From: Salirhabdus euzebyi
Lineage (GTDB): Bacteria > Bacillota > Bacilli > Bacillales > Alkalibacillaceae
NCBI RefSeq assembly: GCF_014207435.1
Contig: NZ_JACHGH010000005.1
Span: 124,001 to 188,000, forward strand
Length of the DNA stretch: 64,000 nucleotides
Reading direction: 5' to 3'
Under the pieces are notes generated by a model. That model had not been told where the DNA came from and searched no databases. It saw only the letters and a program-made list of their open reading frames with translations. The position numbers and the translations under genes were made by a program. Below are positions 16,676 to 25,811 of this stretch, piece by piece (position 1 is the first letter of the stretch; every line of letters begins with the position of its first letter).

Positions 16676-17677
16676 CTAGTATTTTATCCTTGGATCTATT
16701 GCTGAGTACAACAAATCAACAATTAAGTTAATAATGACAAAAATAAACGCAATGATTAATATTCCAGATTGAATAACAGGATAATCTCGGAAACTTATCG
16801 CATCAAAAACATATCGACCAATACCTGGCCAACTAAATATAGTCTCCGTTAAAATTGCTCCACCTAATAAAACTCCTGTTTGAAGACCAATAACTGTTAT
16901 TACTGGAATTAATGCATTTCGTAATGCGTGCTTATAAACAACTAAAAATTGCCCTGCACCTTTCGCTCTTACCGTTCTAATGTAATCAGATTTCATAACC
17001 TCCAGCATACTGGAGCGGGTCATCCTTGCAATAATGGCCATCGGTATTGTTCCAAGTGCAATGCTTGGTAAAACTAAATGCTTTAACGACGTAATTACCC
17101 GAGGAAAATCTAAATGAATGAAGGAATCTAGGACATAAAAGTGTGTAATGGCAGCAATTGGGTCTTTACTGTCCTGTCTTCCGTAAGCAGGAAACCAACC
17201 TAATTCTTGAGCAAACAACCATTGCTCCATTAATGCTAACCAAAAGATTGGCATAGAAACCCCAACTAATGCAAACAGCATGGCCAAAAAATCAAACCAA
17301 GAATTTTGCCTCCAAGCACTAATAATCCCAGCATTCACCCCAATGAAAACTGCAAAGAGCATCGCAAAAAAGGTGAGCTCAAAAGTGGCGGCTATATAAG
17401 GCCATATTTCACTTGAAATTTCTGATTTGGTTTTTAAGGATGTGCCTAAATCTCCTTGTAAAAGATCTTTAACATAAAGCCCATATTGTACGATATATGG
17501 TTCATTTAATCCCATTGATTCTTCAAGCGCCTCCACTTGCTCTTCTGTGGCATTTTCTCCTAAAATAACTTGAGCTGGATTTCCTGGAATTAAATGAACG
17601 ATAGAAAAGGTAATAATCGTCATCCCGATTAAGACTGGGATAAGCATTAAAATTCTTCTAATCGTATAGGCAAACAT
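16676..17677 (-). CDS. Peptide ABC transporter permease (DppB/OppB family)
   Basis: A 333-residue permease with the typical N-terminal R-R-I-L-M-L-I-P-V-L membrane segment, a large first extracytoplasmic loop with G-E-N-A-T-E-E-Q, and the EAA loop L-L-G-G-A-I-L-T-E-T-I-F-S-W-P-G-I-G. Together with the next gene it forms the transmembrane pore. It is preceded by AAGTGAGGTG and by a terminator-like hairpin (17754-17779) that separates it from the binding-protein gene, so permease levels are probably lower than those of the binding protein. Confidence 0.9.
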   Translation of the reverse strand: MFAYTIRRILMLIPVLIGMTIITFSIVHLIPGNPAQVILGENATEEQVEALEESMGLNEPYIVQYGLYVKDLLQGDLGTSLKTKSEISSEIWPYIAATFELTFFAMLFAVFIGVNAGIISAWRQNSWFDFLAMLFALVGVSMPIFWLALMEQWLFAQELGWFPAYGRQDSKDPIAAITHFYVLDSFIHLDFPRVITSLKHLVLPSIALGTIPMAIIARMTRSSMLEVMKSDYIRTVRAKGAGQFLVVYKHALRNALIPVITVIGLQTGVLLGGAILTETIFSWPGIGRYVFDAISFRDYPVIQSGILIIAFIFVIINLIVDLLYSAIDPRIKY

Positions 17678-17753
17678 GTTTTCACCTCACTTCCTTTGTT
17701 TGGAGCCACTCTACTATTTTTAGACAACGTAAACTAGTTAAAGTAAAAAAGAA

Positions 17754-17779
17754 GGTAGTAGAGGTAAATCTCTACTACC
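17754..17779 (-). terminator. Attenuator-like hairpin between binding-protein and permease genes
   Basis: A perfect 10-bp stem (GGTAGTAGAG/CTCTACTACC) with a 6-base loop is followed on the minus strand by TTCTTTTTTA. It lies 15 bases after the binding-protein stop codon and probably lowers expression of the two permease genes. Confidence 0.75.
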
Positions 17780-17793
17780 CTCTAAGGTGATTT

Positions 17794-19488
17794 TTAATTA
17801 CTTAATTCCACTTCAGCTAGAGATTCACTTGTAGATGGATGTGGAACATAATTTTTAACTGTATTTCTAGCTGCTAGAACTGGTGTAGAGTGAACTAATG
17901 TAACCATTGGCGAATCTTCCAAAATTAATCGTTGTGCTTCTTTATAAAGCTCCGCACGTTCCTCTTGATCAATGGAGACCTTTGCTTGATCTAACAATTC
18001 GTTTACTTGATCATTGCTATAGAAAGAGCGGTTTCCTCCACCAATGGAATCCCCATGTAACAGACTTCCTAGGAAGTAGTCTGGATCACCATTTGTACCT
18101 GACCAACCTAGCATAAATAGTTCTTGTTCACCATTTGCTGTCTTCTCTAAGTATGGAGCCCATTCTTCTCGAACAATGTTTGCAGTTATACCAACTTGAG
18201 CTAAGTCATTTTGGATAATTTCCGCTACTGTTTCTGGATCTGGCATATAAGGTCTTGCTACAGGCATTGTCCATAAGTCAATTTCAAGTCCACCCTCATA
18301 ACCTGCCTCAGCTAACAATTCTTTTGCACGATCTGGATCATATTCATAACCTTCCAATTCATCATTGTATCCAAGATATCCAGGAGGTAGTGGGTTTGTT
18401 GCTGGAATAGCGTAACCCGCATATAAGGCCTCCGCAATTGCCTCTCTGTTAACAGCATGGTTAATTGCTTGTCGAACTAACTTATTATCTAATGGTGCCT
18501 TTGATACGTTCATGCCTAGGTAACCAAAATTGTTCGCTGCACGAGTATATAAATCTAAGTTTTCATCAGATTCAACACCAGCTGCATCATCTGGATTCAA
18601 GCCATCCATGATATCGATATCGCCTGAGCGAAGCGCAATTAAACGAGCAGCATTGTCAGGTATTACCTGGAAAATAACTTGATCAAGTTTTGGTAACCCT
18701 TCAATACGATAATCCTCAAACTTTTCTAAAACAATAGAATCGTCTTTACTCCAGCTAACAAATTTGAATGGACCAGTTCCAACCGGATTTTCATTAATGG
18801 TTGGCCCGTATTCCTCTAATGCTGCCGGAGATGTAATCGCAAAGTATTGCATTCCCATGTTTTGTAGGAAATAACCTAATGGACGATTTAGAACAAATTC
18901 AACCGTATGCTCGTCAATCACATTAACTTCCTCAATGACATGACCCTCGTCGCCTTTATATCCACCAAACAACGTGCCATAAATCGGATACGTATAGCCC
19001 TCTTCTGTGAAAGCATATTTATGCTCTGGGTCTGCCCAACGTTCAAAATTAATTTTTACTGCTTCCGCATTAAAAGGAGTCCCATCATGGAATGTGACGC
19101 CCTCTTCTAAATAGAACGTATATACAGTACCTTCATCGTTTGATTCCCAATCATGAGCGAGTCCTGGCGTAAGTTCAAAAGACTCTTTATCAAAATTTAG
19201 TAAACTCTCAAAAATTTGCTTCGTTACCCGAGAAGATTCGCCGTCTGTTGTACTAGGGTTATCTAAACTTTCTGAGTCACCACCACGAGCAAATACTAGA
19301 ATTTGCTCCTCATCACTAGCATCATCTTCCCCTTCATCTGTTGTATCATCTGTGTTATCATCCTCTGTTTGGTCTTGATCCTCTCCATCATCAGGATTTG
19401 CTGAACCGTCACCACTACATGCAGCTAAAACTAAAATGAAGGCTAACATGAGTGTGAGTAAAAACGAAAACTTTAAATTAAGCTTCAT
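17794..19488 (-). CDS. Peptide ABC transporter substrate-binding lipoprotein (SBP_bac_5)
   Basis: A 564-residue lipoprotein. The signal peptide ends with L-A-A-C (Cys 24), and an acidic Asp/Glu/Thr-rich linker (about 26-62) follows, typical of halotolerant Firmicutes. The mature region is a family 5 peptide/nickel-type binding protein, with W-E-S-N-D-E-G-T-V-Y-T-F-Y-L and F-H-D-G-T-P-F-N-A-E-A-V near the start. It has a strong AGGGGGAAAA ribosome binding site. It sits third in a D-F-A-B-C operon, after the two ATPases, and is followed by an attenuator hairpin. The ligand is probably a di- or oligopeptide. Confidence 0.9.
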   Translation of the reverse strand: MKLNLKFSFLLTLMLAFILVLAACSGDGSANPDDGEDQDQTEDDNTDDTTDEGEDDASDEEQILVFARGGDSESLDNPSTTDGESSRVTKQIFESLLNFDKESFELTPGLAHDWESNDEGTVYTFYLEEGVTFHDGTPFNAEAVKINFERWADPEHKYAFTEEGYTYPIYGTLFGGYKGDEGHVIEEVNVIDEHTVEFVLNRPLGYFLQNMGMQYFAITSPAALEEYGPTINENPVGTGPFKFVSWSKDDSIVLEKFEDYRIEGLPKLDQVIFQVIPDNAARLIALRSGDIDIMDGLNPDDAAGVESDENLDLYTRAANNFGYLGMNVSKAPLDNKLVRQAINHAVNREAIAEALYAGYAIPATNPLPPGYLGYNDELEGYEYDPDRAKELLAEAGYEGGLEIDLWTMPVARPYMPDPETVAEIIQNDLAQVGITANIVREEWAPYLEKTANGEQELFMLGWSGTNGDPDYFLGSLLHGDSIGGGNRSFYSNDQVNELLDQAKVSIDQEERAELYKEAQRLILEDSPMVTLVHSTPVLAARNTVKNYVPHPSTSESLAEVELSN

Positions 19489-19545
19489 ACCTTTTCCCCC
19501 TATTTTTTTAAAATTATATGATAATCATCCTAATCGCTCGTTTCT

Positions 19546-20514
19546 CTATTCATATAAATGACAAGCGACAAAATGATTATTTTCCTGTTCTTCAAACTTC
19601 GGTCTAACCTCTTTACAAATATCCATGGCTCGAGGACAACGGGTATGGAAAGCACAGCCACTCGGTGGATTAGAAGGACTTGGGACATCACCTTCTAGAA
19701 TGATTCTATCTTTCTCTGCATCTGGATCAGGCACTGGGACCGCTGATAAAAGAGCTTGGGTATAAGGATGTTTTGGGTTATCATAAAGTTCATCCTTATT
19801 AGCCATTTCAACCATACGCCCTAAATACATAACGCCAACGCGGTCACTTATATGCTTAACAACACTTAAGTCATGAGCAATAAACACGTATGTAAGGTTA
19901 AACCGATCTCGTAAATCCTGCATTAAATTTAGGATTTGTGATTGTACAGAAACATCTAATGCTGAAACAGGTTCATCACAAATGATTAGTTTTGGATTGT
20001 TGGCAAGTGCTCTTGCAATTCCTATTCTTTGTCTTTGTCCACCACTGAATTGATGAGGATATCTAGAAGCATGATAGGGACTTAATCCAACCACTTCCAG
20101 AAGCTCCTTAATTCGTTTTTTTCTTTCTTCCTTACTTTTTACACCGTGCACCAATAAAGGTTCACCTATTATTTTTTCCACCGTATGCCTTGGATTAAGG
20201 GAAGCATATGGATCTTGAAAGATGATTTGCATATCTCTTCTTAACTTTCGCATTTCCTCTGTATTTAGGTTGGTAATGTCTTTATCTTCAAATTTCACTT
20301 CTCCAGCAGTTGGTTCTATGAGGCGTAATATCGATTTTCCTGTTGTCGATTTCCCACAACCTGATTCTCCAACGATGCCTAATATCTCCCCTTCCATTAC
20401 CGTAAAGGAAACATCATCAACAGCTTTCACCTCTCCTACCTTCCGCCCAAACACTCCACCTTTAAGATCAAAATATTTTTTTAGTCCATTTACTTCAAGA
20501 ATTGGATTTGGCAT
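19546..20514 (-). CDS. Peptide ABC transporter ATPase (DppF/OppF family)
   Basis: A 322-residue ATPase with Walker [11 protein letters not shown]-loop [10 protein letters not shown], signature [10 protein letters not shown], Walker [13 protein letters not shown], and the C-terminal oligopeptide domain with a C-A-F-H-T-R-C-P cysteine cluster and further Cys residues. Some OppD/F proteins carry an iron-sulphur cluster there. I prefer the ATG at 20514, with GGGAG about ten bases upstream; a GTG at 20526 is possible but abuts that site. It overlaps the end of the DppD-like gene, implying translational coupling. Confidence 0.9.
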   Translation of the reverse strand: MPNPILEVNGLKKYFDLKGGVFGRKVGEVKAVDDVSFTVMEGEILGIVGESGCGKSTTGKSILRLIEPTAGEVKFEDKDITNLNTEEMRKLRRDMQIIFQDPYASLNPRHTVEKIIGEPLLVHGVKSKEERKKRIKELLEVVGLSPYHASRYPHQFSGGQRQRIGIARALANNPKLIICDEPVSALDVSVQSQILNLMQDLRDRFNLTYVFIAHDLSVVKHISDRVGVMYLGRMVEMANKDELYDNPKHPYTQALLSAVPVPDPDAEKDRIILEGDVPSPSNPPSGCAFHTRCPRAMDICKEVRPKFEEQENNHFVACHLYE

Positions 20515-21505
20515 GGTCGTTCTCACTCCCTACGTTTTCTTCATAAAGAAAACATCGTGTATATCTCTCATTTCCAATGGAGAGAAGCTTTGGATCTTCT
20601 TGAAAACAGCGGTCAAAAGCATATTCACAACGCGGAGCAAATCGGCATCCAATTTTTCCTTTGCCAGGCTTTGGGACAGTTCCTGGTATGGAATATAGCT
20701 TTTGTTCCTTTTCATGTATTTTAGGCAGGGATCGAATGAGGCCTTGCGTGTAGGGGTGTTTTGGGTCCTTTAAAATTTCTTTAGCTGTTCCTTCTTCCAC
20801 TACCTTTCCTGCATACATTACAACTACGCGTTCGCAAATTTCCGCAACAACACCTAAGTCATGCGTTATTAATAGAATCGCGGTTTCCTTTTCTTTATTT
20901 AGATTTCGCATTAAATCTAAAATTTGAGCCTGAATCGTCACGTCCAAAGCGGTAGTAGGTTCGTCTGCAATAAGTAGTTCTGGATCACAAGCCATCGCCA
21001 TTGCAATCATCACTCTTTGTCTCATACCTCCAGATAGCTGATGTGGATATTCGTCTACTACTGCTTCTGCTCTTGGAATTCCTACAAGCTTCAATAGATT
21101 TATAGATTTTTGTCTTGCTTCTTTTTTATTTACCTTTTCATGAAGTAAAATGGCTTCTCCTATCTGGTTGCCTATCGAATAAAGGGGATTTAACGAGGTC
21201 ATAGGTTCTTGAAAAATCATCGCTATTTCATTTCCTCTAATTTTTCTCATTTGCTTCTTAGAGGCTTTCGCTATGTTCTCACCTTTAAAATTAATTTCAC
21301 CATCTACAATTTTTCCAGGAGGACTAGGAATTAACTGCATAATAGATAATGAGGTTACACTTTTACCACAGCCAGATTCACCGACTATTCCTACCACTTC
21401 GCCTTTTCGGACATGAAAGCTCACGCCATCAACTGCCGGAATTTCCCCATCGTCTGTAAAAAAGTGTGTGTGAAGATTATTCAGTTCTAATAACACATCT
21501 GACAA
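20495..21505 (-). CDS. Peptide ABC transporter ATPase (DppD/OppD family)
   Basis: A 336-residue ATPase, first gene of the operon. It has Walker [11 protein letters not shown]-loop [10 protein letters not shown], signature Q-L-S-G-G-M-R-Q-R and Walker [13 protein letters not shown]. The C-terminal cysteine-containing segment is [14 protein letters not shown]. The start is a TTG at 21505 behind the strong site GGGGGGAG. It would form a heterodimer with the DppF-like ATPase to power peptide uptake. Confidence 0.9.
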   Translation of the reverse strand: MSDVLLELNNLHTHFFTDDGEIPAVDGVSFHVRKGEVVGIVGESGCGKSVTSLSIMQLIPSPPGKIVDGEINFKGENIAKASKKQMRKIRGNEIAMIFQEPMTSLNPLYSIGNQIGEAILLHEKVNKKEARQKSINLLKLVGIPRAEAVVDEYPHQLSGGMRQRVMIAMAMACDPELLIADEPTTALDVTIQAQILDLMRNLNKEKETAILLITHDLGVVAEICERVVVMYAGKVVEEGTAKEILKDPKHPYTQGLIRSLPKIHEKEQKLYSIPGTVPKPGKGKIGCRFAPRCEYAFDRCFQEDPKLLSIGNERYTRCFLYEENVGSENDHAKSNS

Positions 21506-21650
21506 GTTTCTCCCCCCTAATGTTTCCTTTTTATTACCTAAACGTTACAACAATATATTTCAGACATTTACCATTTATTACTCTTCTTATATTTTTTTAG
21601 TAGAAAAGTTTTTTCTATATCTCATAGAGTAGATTTGATTTGATATCAAA

Positions 21651-21720
21651 AAAAAGAGTTTAACTTAAAAGAATAGCCAGAAACATGCAATCTGGTTTTT
21701 ACTTTTAAGCAAACTCTTTT
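21651..21720 (-). terminator. Nested-hairpin terminator of the SASP gene
   Basis: The outer stem AAAAGAGTTT/AAACTCTTTT (near 21651-21661 and 21711-21720) encloses AAAAG/CTTTT and CCAGA/TCTGG stems. On the minus strand it ends in a run of T, giving a strong terminator. Confidence 0.8.
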
Positions 21721-21740
21721 ATCTGCATTTTATAATCTTT

Positions 21741-21995
21741 TCATTGCTTTTTATTCATTTCCTGTTGTGCCATTTTTATCATTTCTCGAACCATGTTACC
21801 ACCAATATTTCCACCAATTTTCCCTGCATCCTTTGCCCTAATATTTCCATTGTATCCGTCATTTAATGGAATTCCTTGCTCATCAGCAACTTCGTATTTG
21901 GCATTTTCAGGACTTTGGGAATTAGTGACCTTCGCTTTTAATTGGTCTAAACCTTCTCTTGCTTCTGGTACGAGTATTTTATTTCTTCTACCCAT
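21741..21995 (-). CDS. Small acid-soluble spore protein, alpha/beta type
   Basis: An 84-residue spore DNA-binding protein. The conserved features are L-V-P-E-A-R-E-G-L-D-Q-L-K, the germination-protease site region K-Y-E-V-A-D-E-Q-G-I, and the C-terminal DNA-binding motif N-G-x-I-x-x-x-x-A-G-K-I-G-G-N-I-G-G-x-M-V. These proteins coat DNA in the forespore and protect it from UV and heat. The extra N-terminal residues and the E-V-A cleavage site suggest one of the minor members. It is monocistronic with a strong terminator, as expected for a sigma-G-dependent gene. Its presence shows that the organism forms spores. Confidence 0.9.
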   Translation of the reverse strand: MGRRNKILVPEAREGLDQLKAKVTNSQSPENAKYEVADEQGIPLNDGYNGNIRAKDAGKIGGNIGGNMVREMIKMAQQEMNKKQ

Positions 21996-22087
21996 GAGAT
22001 ACCTCTTTTCTTTTCGATATCTTTATCAGAAGTCATACTTCTATATGCATAGTTTTAACGATTCGGAAAAAAATATGTATTAGATCA

Positions 22088-22693
22088 TTATTTAGAGTGA
22101 ATGGGTAAAATTCGAAAACGATACAAGCGAATGATTAGTTCCATAAGAAATTTTGGGTATTTTTTAGGGAAGTATTTTAATTGATAGTAGTGAAGATAGG
22201 CATTTTTTAAGTCTCTCCATTGGTAACAAGTCTTATCTTGAGTAAAACGAACCACATCTATTATTTTTATTTCATTACTTTCCGTTAAAATGATATTTCT
22301 CAAGTGTATGTCAGAAGGATTTAAACCTTTTGATTTGGCAAACTCTAACGCATGGTCAACCTCTTCAATCATCCTTGGCGTTATTTCAATTCCTTTATTT
22401 AAGCATTCATATAAGGTTAAGCCCGTAAATAATTCCATCACAAAATAACTAGGACCTACTTCAAAAATTTCAGGATAATAAGCGGAGCTATTTAGGCATT
22501 GATAAATAGCCACTTCTTTTTCAGCCAAATGCTTAAAAGAAGGATAGAAAACCTTTACGGCTTTTTGTTGGGAACCTAATTGAAATACTGCAGCACTTCT
22601 TCCTTTTCCAATCAAGTGTAATTCTGCTGGATATTTAACTAATTTTGTATCCGTAAATTTAATGTCATTAACAAGCTCCACTACACTTCTCAT
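22088..22693 (-). CDS. Small protein kinase-like protein (YrzF-like)
   Basis: A 201-residue protein with a compact kinase fold. It has a glycine-rich loop G-K-G-R-S-A-A-V-F, the ATP lysine in K-A-V-K-V-F, the hinge Y-F-V-M-E-L-F, a catalytic loop S-D-I-H-L-R-N-I that keeps the Asp and Asn, and I-I-D-V-V in place of the usual D-F-G. It ends soon after the activation-segment position, so the C-lobe is minimal. B. subtilis has similar small kinase-like proteins (YrzF group) of unclear function. The key catalytic residues are present, so phosphotransfer activity is possible but not proven. Monocistronic. Confidence 0.7.
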   Translation of the reverse strand: MRSVVELVNDIKFTDTKLVKYPAELHLIGKGRSAAVFQLGSQQKAVKVFYPSFKHLAEKEVAIYQCLNSSAYYPEIFEVGPSYFVMELFTGLTLYECLNKGIEITPRMIEEVDHALEFAKSKGLNPSDIHLRNIILTESNEIKIIDVVRFTQDKTCYQWRDLKNAYLHYYQLKYFPKKYPKFLMELIIRLYRFRILPIHSK

Positions 22694-22744
22694 CCATAAT
22701 CCCCTCTTAGTTCTTTTAGTTCATGCATATTCAAGTAAGATTAG

Positions 22745-22787
22745 AAAAAGGACAAAACAATGAAACGATTCATTTTGCCCTTTTTTC
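22745..22787 (-). terminator. Intrinsic terminator of the acyl-CoA ligase gene
   Basis: A long, slightly imperfect stem (AAAAAGGACAAAACAATGA with TCATTTTGCCCTTTTTT) ends in CCTTTTTC on the minus strand, just after the ligase stop codon. Confidence 0.7.
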
Positions 22788-22795
22788 TCCATTAT

Positions 22796-24415
22796 TTATG
22801 CTTTTTCAACTAAATGATCTTTTAGTTGCTCTCTTAAGCTTCGTTTCAAAAACTTCCCGACAGAAGTTTTCGGAATTTCATCCAGAAAAACAATATCATC
22901 TGGAATCCACCATTTCGGAAATTGCGTGCCAAGGTAGGTGAGTAATTCTTCTCTCGTTACACTATTTTTATAATCCGCTTTAAGGACAACACACCCAACA
23001 GGTCGCTCTACCCATTTTGGATGAGGAACAGCTATTACTGCCGCTTCAAAAACACCCTCATGTGCCATTAAAAAGTTTTCTAAATCAACAGAAGAAATCC
23101 ATTCGCCGCCACTTTTAACTAAATCCTTTGTTCGATCAACTAGTTTAATGTTCCCTTCTGTATCTATCGTCGCAATATCACCCGTGTGTAACCAACCATC
23201 ACGGAACGCATCCTTACTTCGCTCATCTTTATAATATTCATTGGCAATCCAAGGGCCTCTAACGAGTAATTCACCCATTTCCTGACCATCGGGTTTCACT
23301 TCTCCGGAATCATTGATGACTTTTACTTCTAGTCCAGGAACAACTATACCTTGCTTCGAGCGAATATCTAGTCTCTCTTCCTCTGGCAGATCCATTTGAT
23401 AACTTTTTAGTCTTGCTGCCGTCACAACCGGAGTCGTCTCCGTCAATCCGTAAGCATGAAGGAATGGGATATTATACTTCGATTCGAAAGCACGAATTAA
23501 ACCTCTTGGAGCTGCTGAACCTCCACATACAATTCCTCTCAGTGTACTAGTGTCGTATTCATTTTGCTCAAACTCATTCATTAAGCCCAACCAAATAGTC
23601 GGGACACCAGCTGTTAACGTTACTTTTTCCGATTCAATTAACTCCGCTAAAAGTTTAGGGGTAAACATAGGTCCAGGTAGTACTTGGGTCGTTCCAAACC
23701 ACGTGCAAGCAAAAGGAAGTCCCCAAGCATTTACGTGAAACATCGGGACAACTGGCATGAGAACATCTGATTCAGATAAACCTAACGTATCACTTAAGCC
23801 AAGGGCCATACTATGAAGAACGAGTCCACGATGTGTATACACAACACCTTTTGGTTTTCCGGTAGTAGCTGATGTGTAACACATTGCAGCAGGTTGATTC
23901 TCGTCAAATTGATCTTCATATTGATAGTTCGGATCACCTTTCATTACAATATCCTCATAAGAATATACAGGGGATAAGGTAGTTTCCGGTAGCTCTTTGG
24001 CGTCGGTCATGACAACATATGCCTCTACCGTTTCTAGTTGGTCTTGAATCTGCTCTACAATTGGTACGATACTATCATCTATTAACAACACTTTATCTTC
24101 TGCATGATTTAGAATATAAACAAGATGTTCAGCAGATAATCGGAAATTCGCCATATGTAAAACAGCACCCATACAAGGTACAGCAAAATACGCTTCTAAA
24201 TGGCGATGATGATTCCAAGCAAGTGTTGCAACACGGTCACCTTTTTGCACACCCAGCCTTGCTAAACCACTAGATAATGCTCGTGTTCTTTTTCCAACAT
24301 CCTTATACGTTAGTCGGTGGATTTTTTCGCCTGTTCTAGAAATAACTTGTTTCCTTGAAAAATACTTCTCAGCACGCTCAAGCTTTTGAATTAACGTCAG
24401 TGGTGTATTCATCAT
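22796..24415 (-). CDS. Fatty acid-CoA ligase (acyl-CoA synthetase, AlkK/medium-to-long-chain type)
   Basis: A 539-residue AMP-forming ligase that activates fatty acids with ATP and CoA. It has the P-loop motif C-Y-T-S-A-T-T-G-K-P-K-G, the adenylate motif H-A-Y-G-L-T-E-T-T-P, the hinge/Asp motif D-G-W-L-H-T-G-D and the C-terminal catalytic lysine in T-S-V-G-K-F. The start at 24415 is used because AAGGGG precedes it and family members begin M-x-x-x-P-L-T-L. Another 41 codons stay open upstream but carry no convincing site. A cre-like box at 24606-24619 suggests catabolite repression, usual for fatty-acid degradation genes in bacilli. Exact chain length is uncertain. Confidence 0.88.
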   Translation of the reverse strand: MMNTPLTLIQKLERAEKYFSRKQVISRTGEKIHRLTYKDVGKRTRALSSGLARLGVQKGDRVATLAWNHHRHLEAYFAVPCMGAVLHMANFRLSAEHLVYILNHAEDKVLLIDDSIVPIVEQIQDQLETVEAYVVMTDAKELPETTLSPVYSYEDIVMKGDPNYQYEDQFDENQPAAMCYTSATTGKPKGVVYTHRGLVLHSMALGLSDTLGLSESDVLMPVVPMFHVNAWGLPFACTWFGTTQVLPGPMFTPKLLAELIESEKVTLTAGVPTIWLGLMNEFEQNEYDTSTLRGIVCGGSAAPRGLIRAFESKYNIPFLHAYGLTETTPVVTAARLKSYQMDLPEEERLDIRSKQGIVVPGLEVKVINDSGEVKPDGQEMGELLVRGPWIANEYYKDERSKDAFRDGWLHTGDIATIDTEGNIKLVDRTKDLVKSGGEWISSVDLENFLMAHEGVFEAAVIAVPHPKWVERPVGCVVLKADYKNSVTREELLTYLGTQFPKWWIPDDIVFLDEIPKTSVGKFLKRSLREQLKDHLVEKA

Positions 24416-24605
24416 TTTTACATTTCCCCTTCCGTTTTTTAAATATTCAGATAAGCATTCATAGAAGGAAGCTCTGATAATAACATCACGCCAATTTAAG
24501 TGTAAACAATTGTGGGAGGGTGGGTTGAAAACTATCAAGTTTTAGAAGTATGATGGAATGGAAACAATGGTAGGTTTTAATCAGAATTCCTTCGTTACCA
24601 ATTAT

Positions 24606-24619
24606 TGTATGCGCTTACA
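24606..24619. promoter_or_regulatory. cre-like box upstream of acyl-CoA ligase
   Basis: TGTATGCGCTTACA differs at one position from the near-palindromic ideal TGTAAGCGCTTACA. It lies about 190 bases upstream of the ligase start, after the end of the next gene, so CcpA control of the ligase is plausible. Confidence 0.5.
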
Positions 24620-24654
24620 TATATAAATACAATAGATTTTTCGGAATAGAAAAA

Positions 24655-24685
24655 AACATTCCAATCTATCAATGATTGGAATGTT
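24655..24685 (-). terminator. Intrinsic terminator of the alpha/beta hydrolase gene
   Basis: A perfect 12-bp stem (AACATTCCAATC/GATTGGAATGTT) with a 7-base loop is followed on the minus strand by T6. Confidence 0.85.
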
Positions 24686-24691
24686 AGCTAC

Positions 24692-25639
24692 TTAGTTTAA
24701 GGCTTTTTCTATAAAAGCTGTAACACGTTGTTCAAATTCCTCTTTTGCAACCGTATATGCTTTCGTATGACCTGCATCTGGTACAATCCACAGCTCTTTT
24801 TCCCCACTTGCGGCCTCAAATATTTCATGCCCCATCTCTGTTGGCACCAGTTCATCGGCATCACCATGAATAATGAATAAAGGTCTCGTATTCTTTTTTA
24901 CTTGTTCGATTGCTGATGCTTCTTCAAACGTATAGCCAGCTCTAAAGTTCGTAATCATACTTGTAATTTCCATAAGCGGGAATGCTGGCAATCCGTACAA
25001 ATGCTTCAGTTGATAAGTTAGCTCTTCTTTAACCGATGTGTATCCACTATCTGCAATAATACCCTTCACTTCTTGTGGCAAATCTTCTCCACTCGTCATT
25101 AAAACTAATGCTGCCCCCATAGAGTTACCATGCAAAAAGATGCTCTTCGCACCCTTCTCATCTATTAAAAGTTGTATCCAATCTTGGTAATCCTTTCGAT
25201 CATGCCACCCATAACCAATATAATCTCCTTCGCTTTCCCCATGTCCACGAGCATCAGGAATAAAAACATCAAAACCTAATTCATAATAAAATTTTACGTA
25301 TTCGTCCATCTGTTCTTTATGTCCTCGATAGCCATGTGCAAGAATAACCGCTTTTTCATTCGGTTGTTCGTTCGCTATAAAGTCCCCTACTAAAGTAAGT
25401 CCGTCATAAGAGGTTAATTCTAGCGTTTCAAAAGTCTGATTTTTGTACCATTCCTTCGCCTCTGTAATGGCCGGGTCTTCGTCAGAAACAACAGTATTTG
25501 CTTCTTCTGATCCCCTATATAATTCTACTTCTTGTCCCCTTTTTACACTTTCTCCATAAAAATAATTACCAGCAAAAAGTAGTCCTACTAATAAAATCCC
25601 TATTAGACTGCCACCTATTATCCATAACTTTTTCTTCAT
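24692..25639 (-). CDS. Membrane-anchored alpha/beta hydrolase (YqkD-like)
   Basis: A 315-residue protein with one N-terminal membrane segment (about 5-27, LWIIGGSLIGILLVGLLFAG) and an extracytoplasmic alpha/beta-hydrolase domain. The oxyanion region is H-G-Y-R-G-H, the nucleophile elbow is H-G-N-S-M-G-A-A, the acid is in I-I-H-G-D-A-D-E-L-V-P, and the catalytic His is in D-A-G-H-T-K-A-Y. B. subtilis YqkD has this layout. The substrate is unknown; a serine esterase or peptidase acting at the cell surface is likely. Monocistronic, with its own terminator. Confidence 0.8.
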   Translation of the reverse strand: MKKKLWIIGGSLIGILLVGLLFAGNYFYGESVKRGQEVELYRGSEEANTVVSDEDPAITEAKEWYKNQTFETLELTSYDGLTLVGDFIANEQPNEKAVILAHGYRGHKEQMDEYVKFYYELGFDVFIPDARGHGESEGDYIGYGWHDRKDYQDWIQLLIDEKGAKSIFLHGNSMGAALVLMTSGEDLPQEVKGIIADSGYTSVKEELTYQLKHLYGLPAFPLMEITSMITNFRAGYTFEEASAIEQVKKNTRPLFIIHGDADELVPTEMGHEIFEAASGEKELWIVPDAGHTKAYTVAKEEFEQRVTAFIEKALN

Positions 25640-25811
25640 CTGTCCCAGCCCCCAAGTAAAATGCCTTTTTAACTATTATAAAGGATTAAATAAATGAGTG
25701 GGGAATTTCTTCAATTGTTCCAAAATCTAGTTTTTGCACGATATTCATATTCCTTTATTAGTGTTAGAATAGATTCTGGTTTTATATTTTTTGAGAAAGG
25801 AAGTTTCATAA

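Noticed and set aside
24440-24470. Possible FadR operator upstream of the acyl-CoA ligase (TGAATG half-site).
   Set aside because: Only one half-site is present and the second half does not match the TGAATGANTANTCATTCA pattern.
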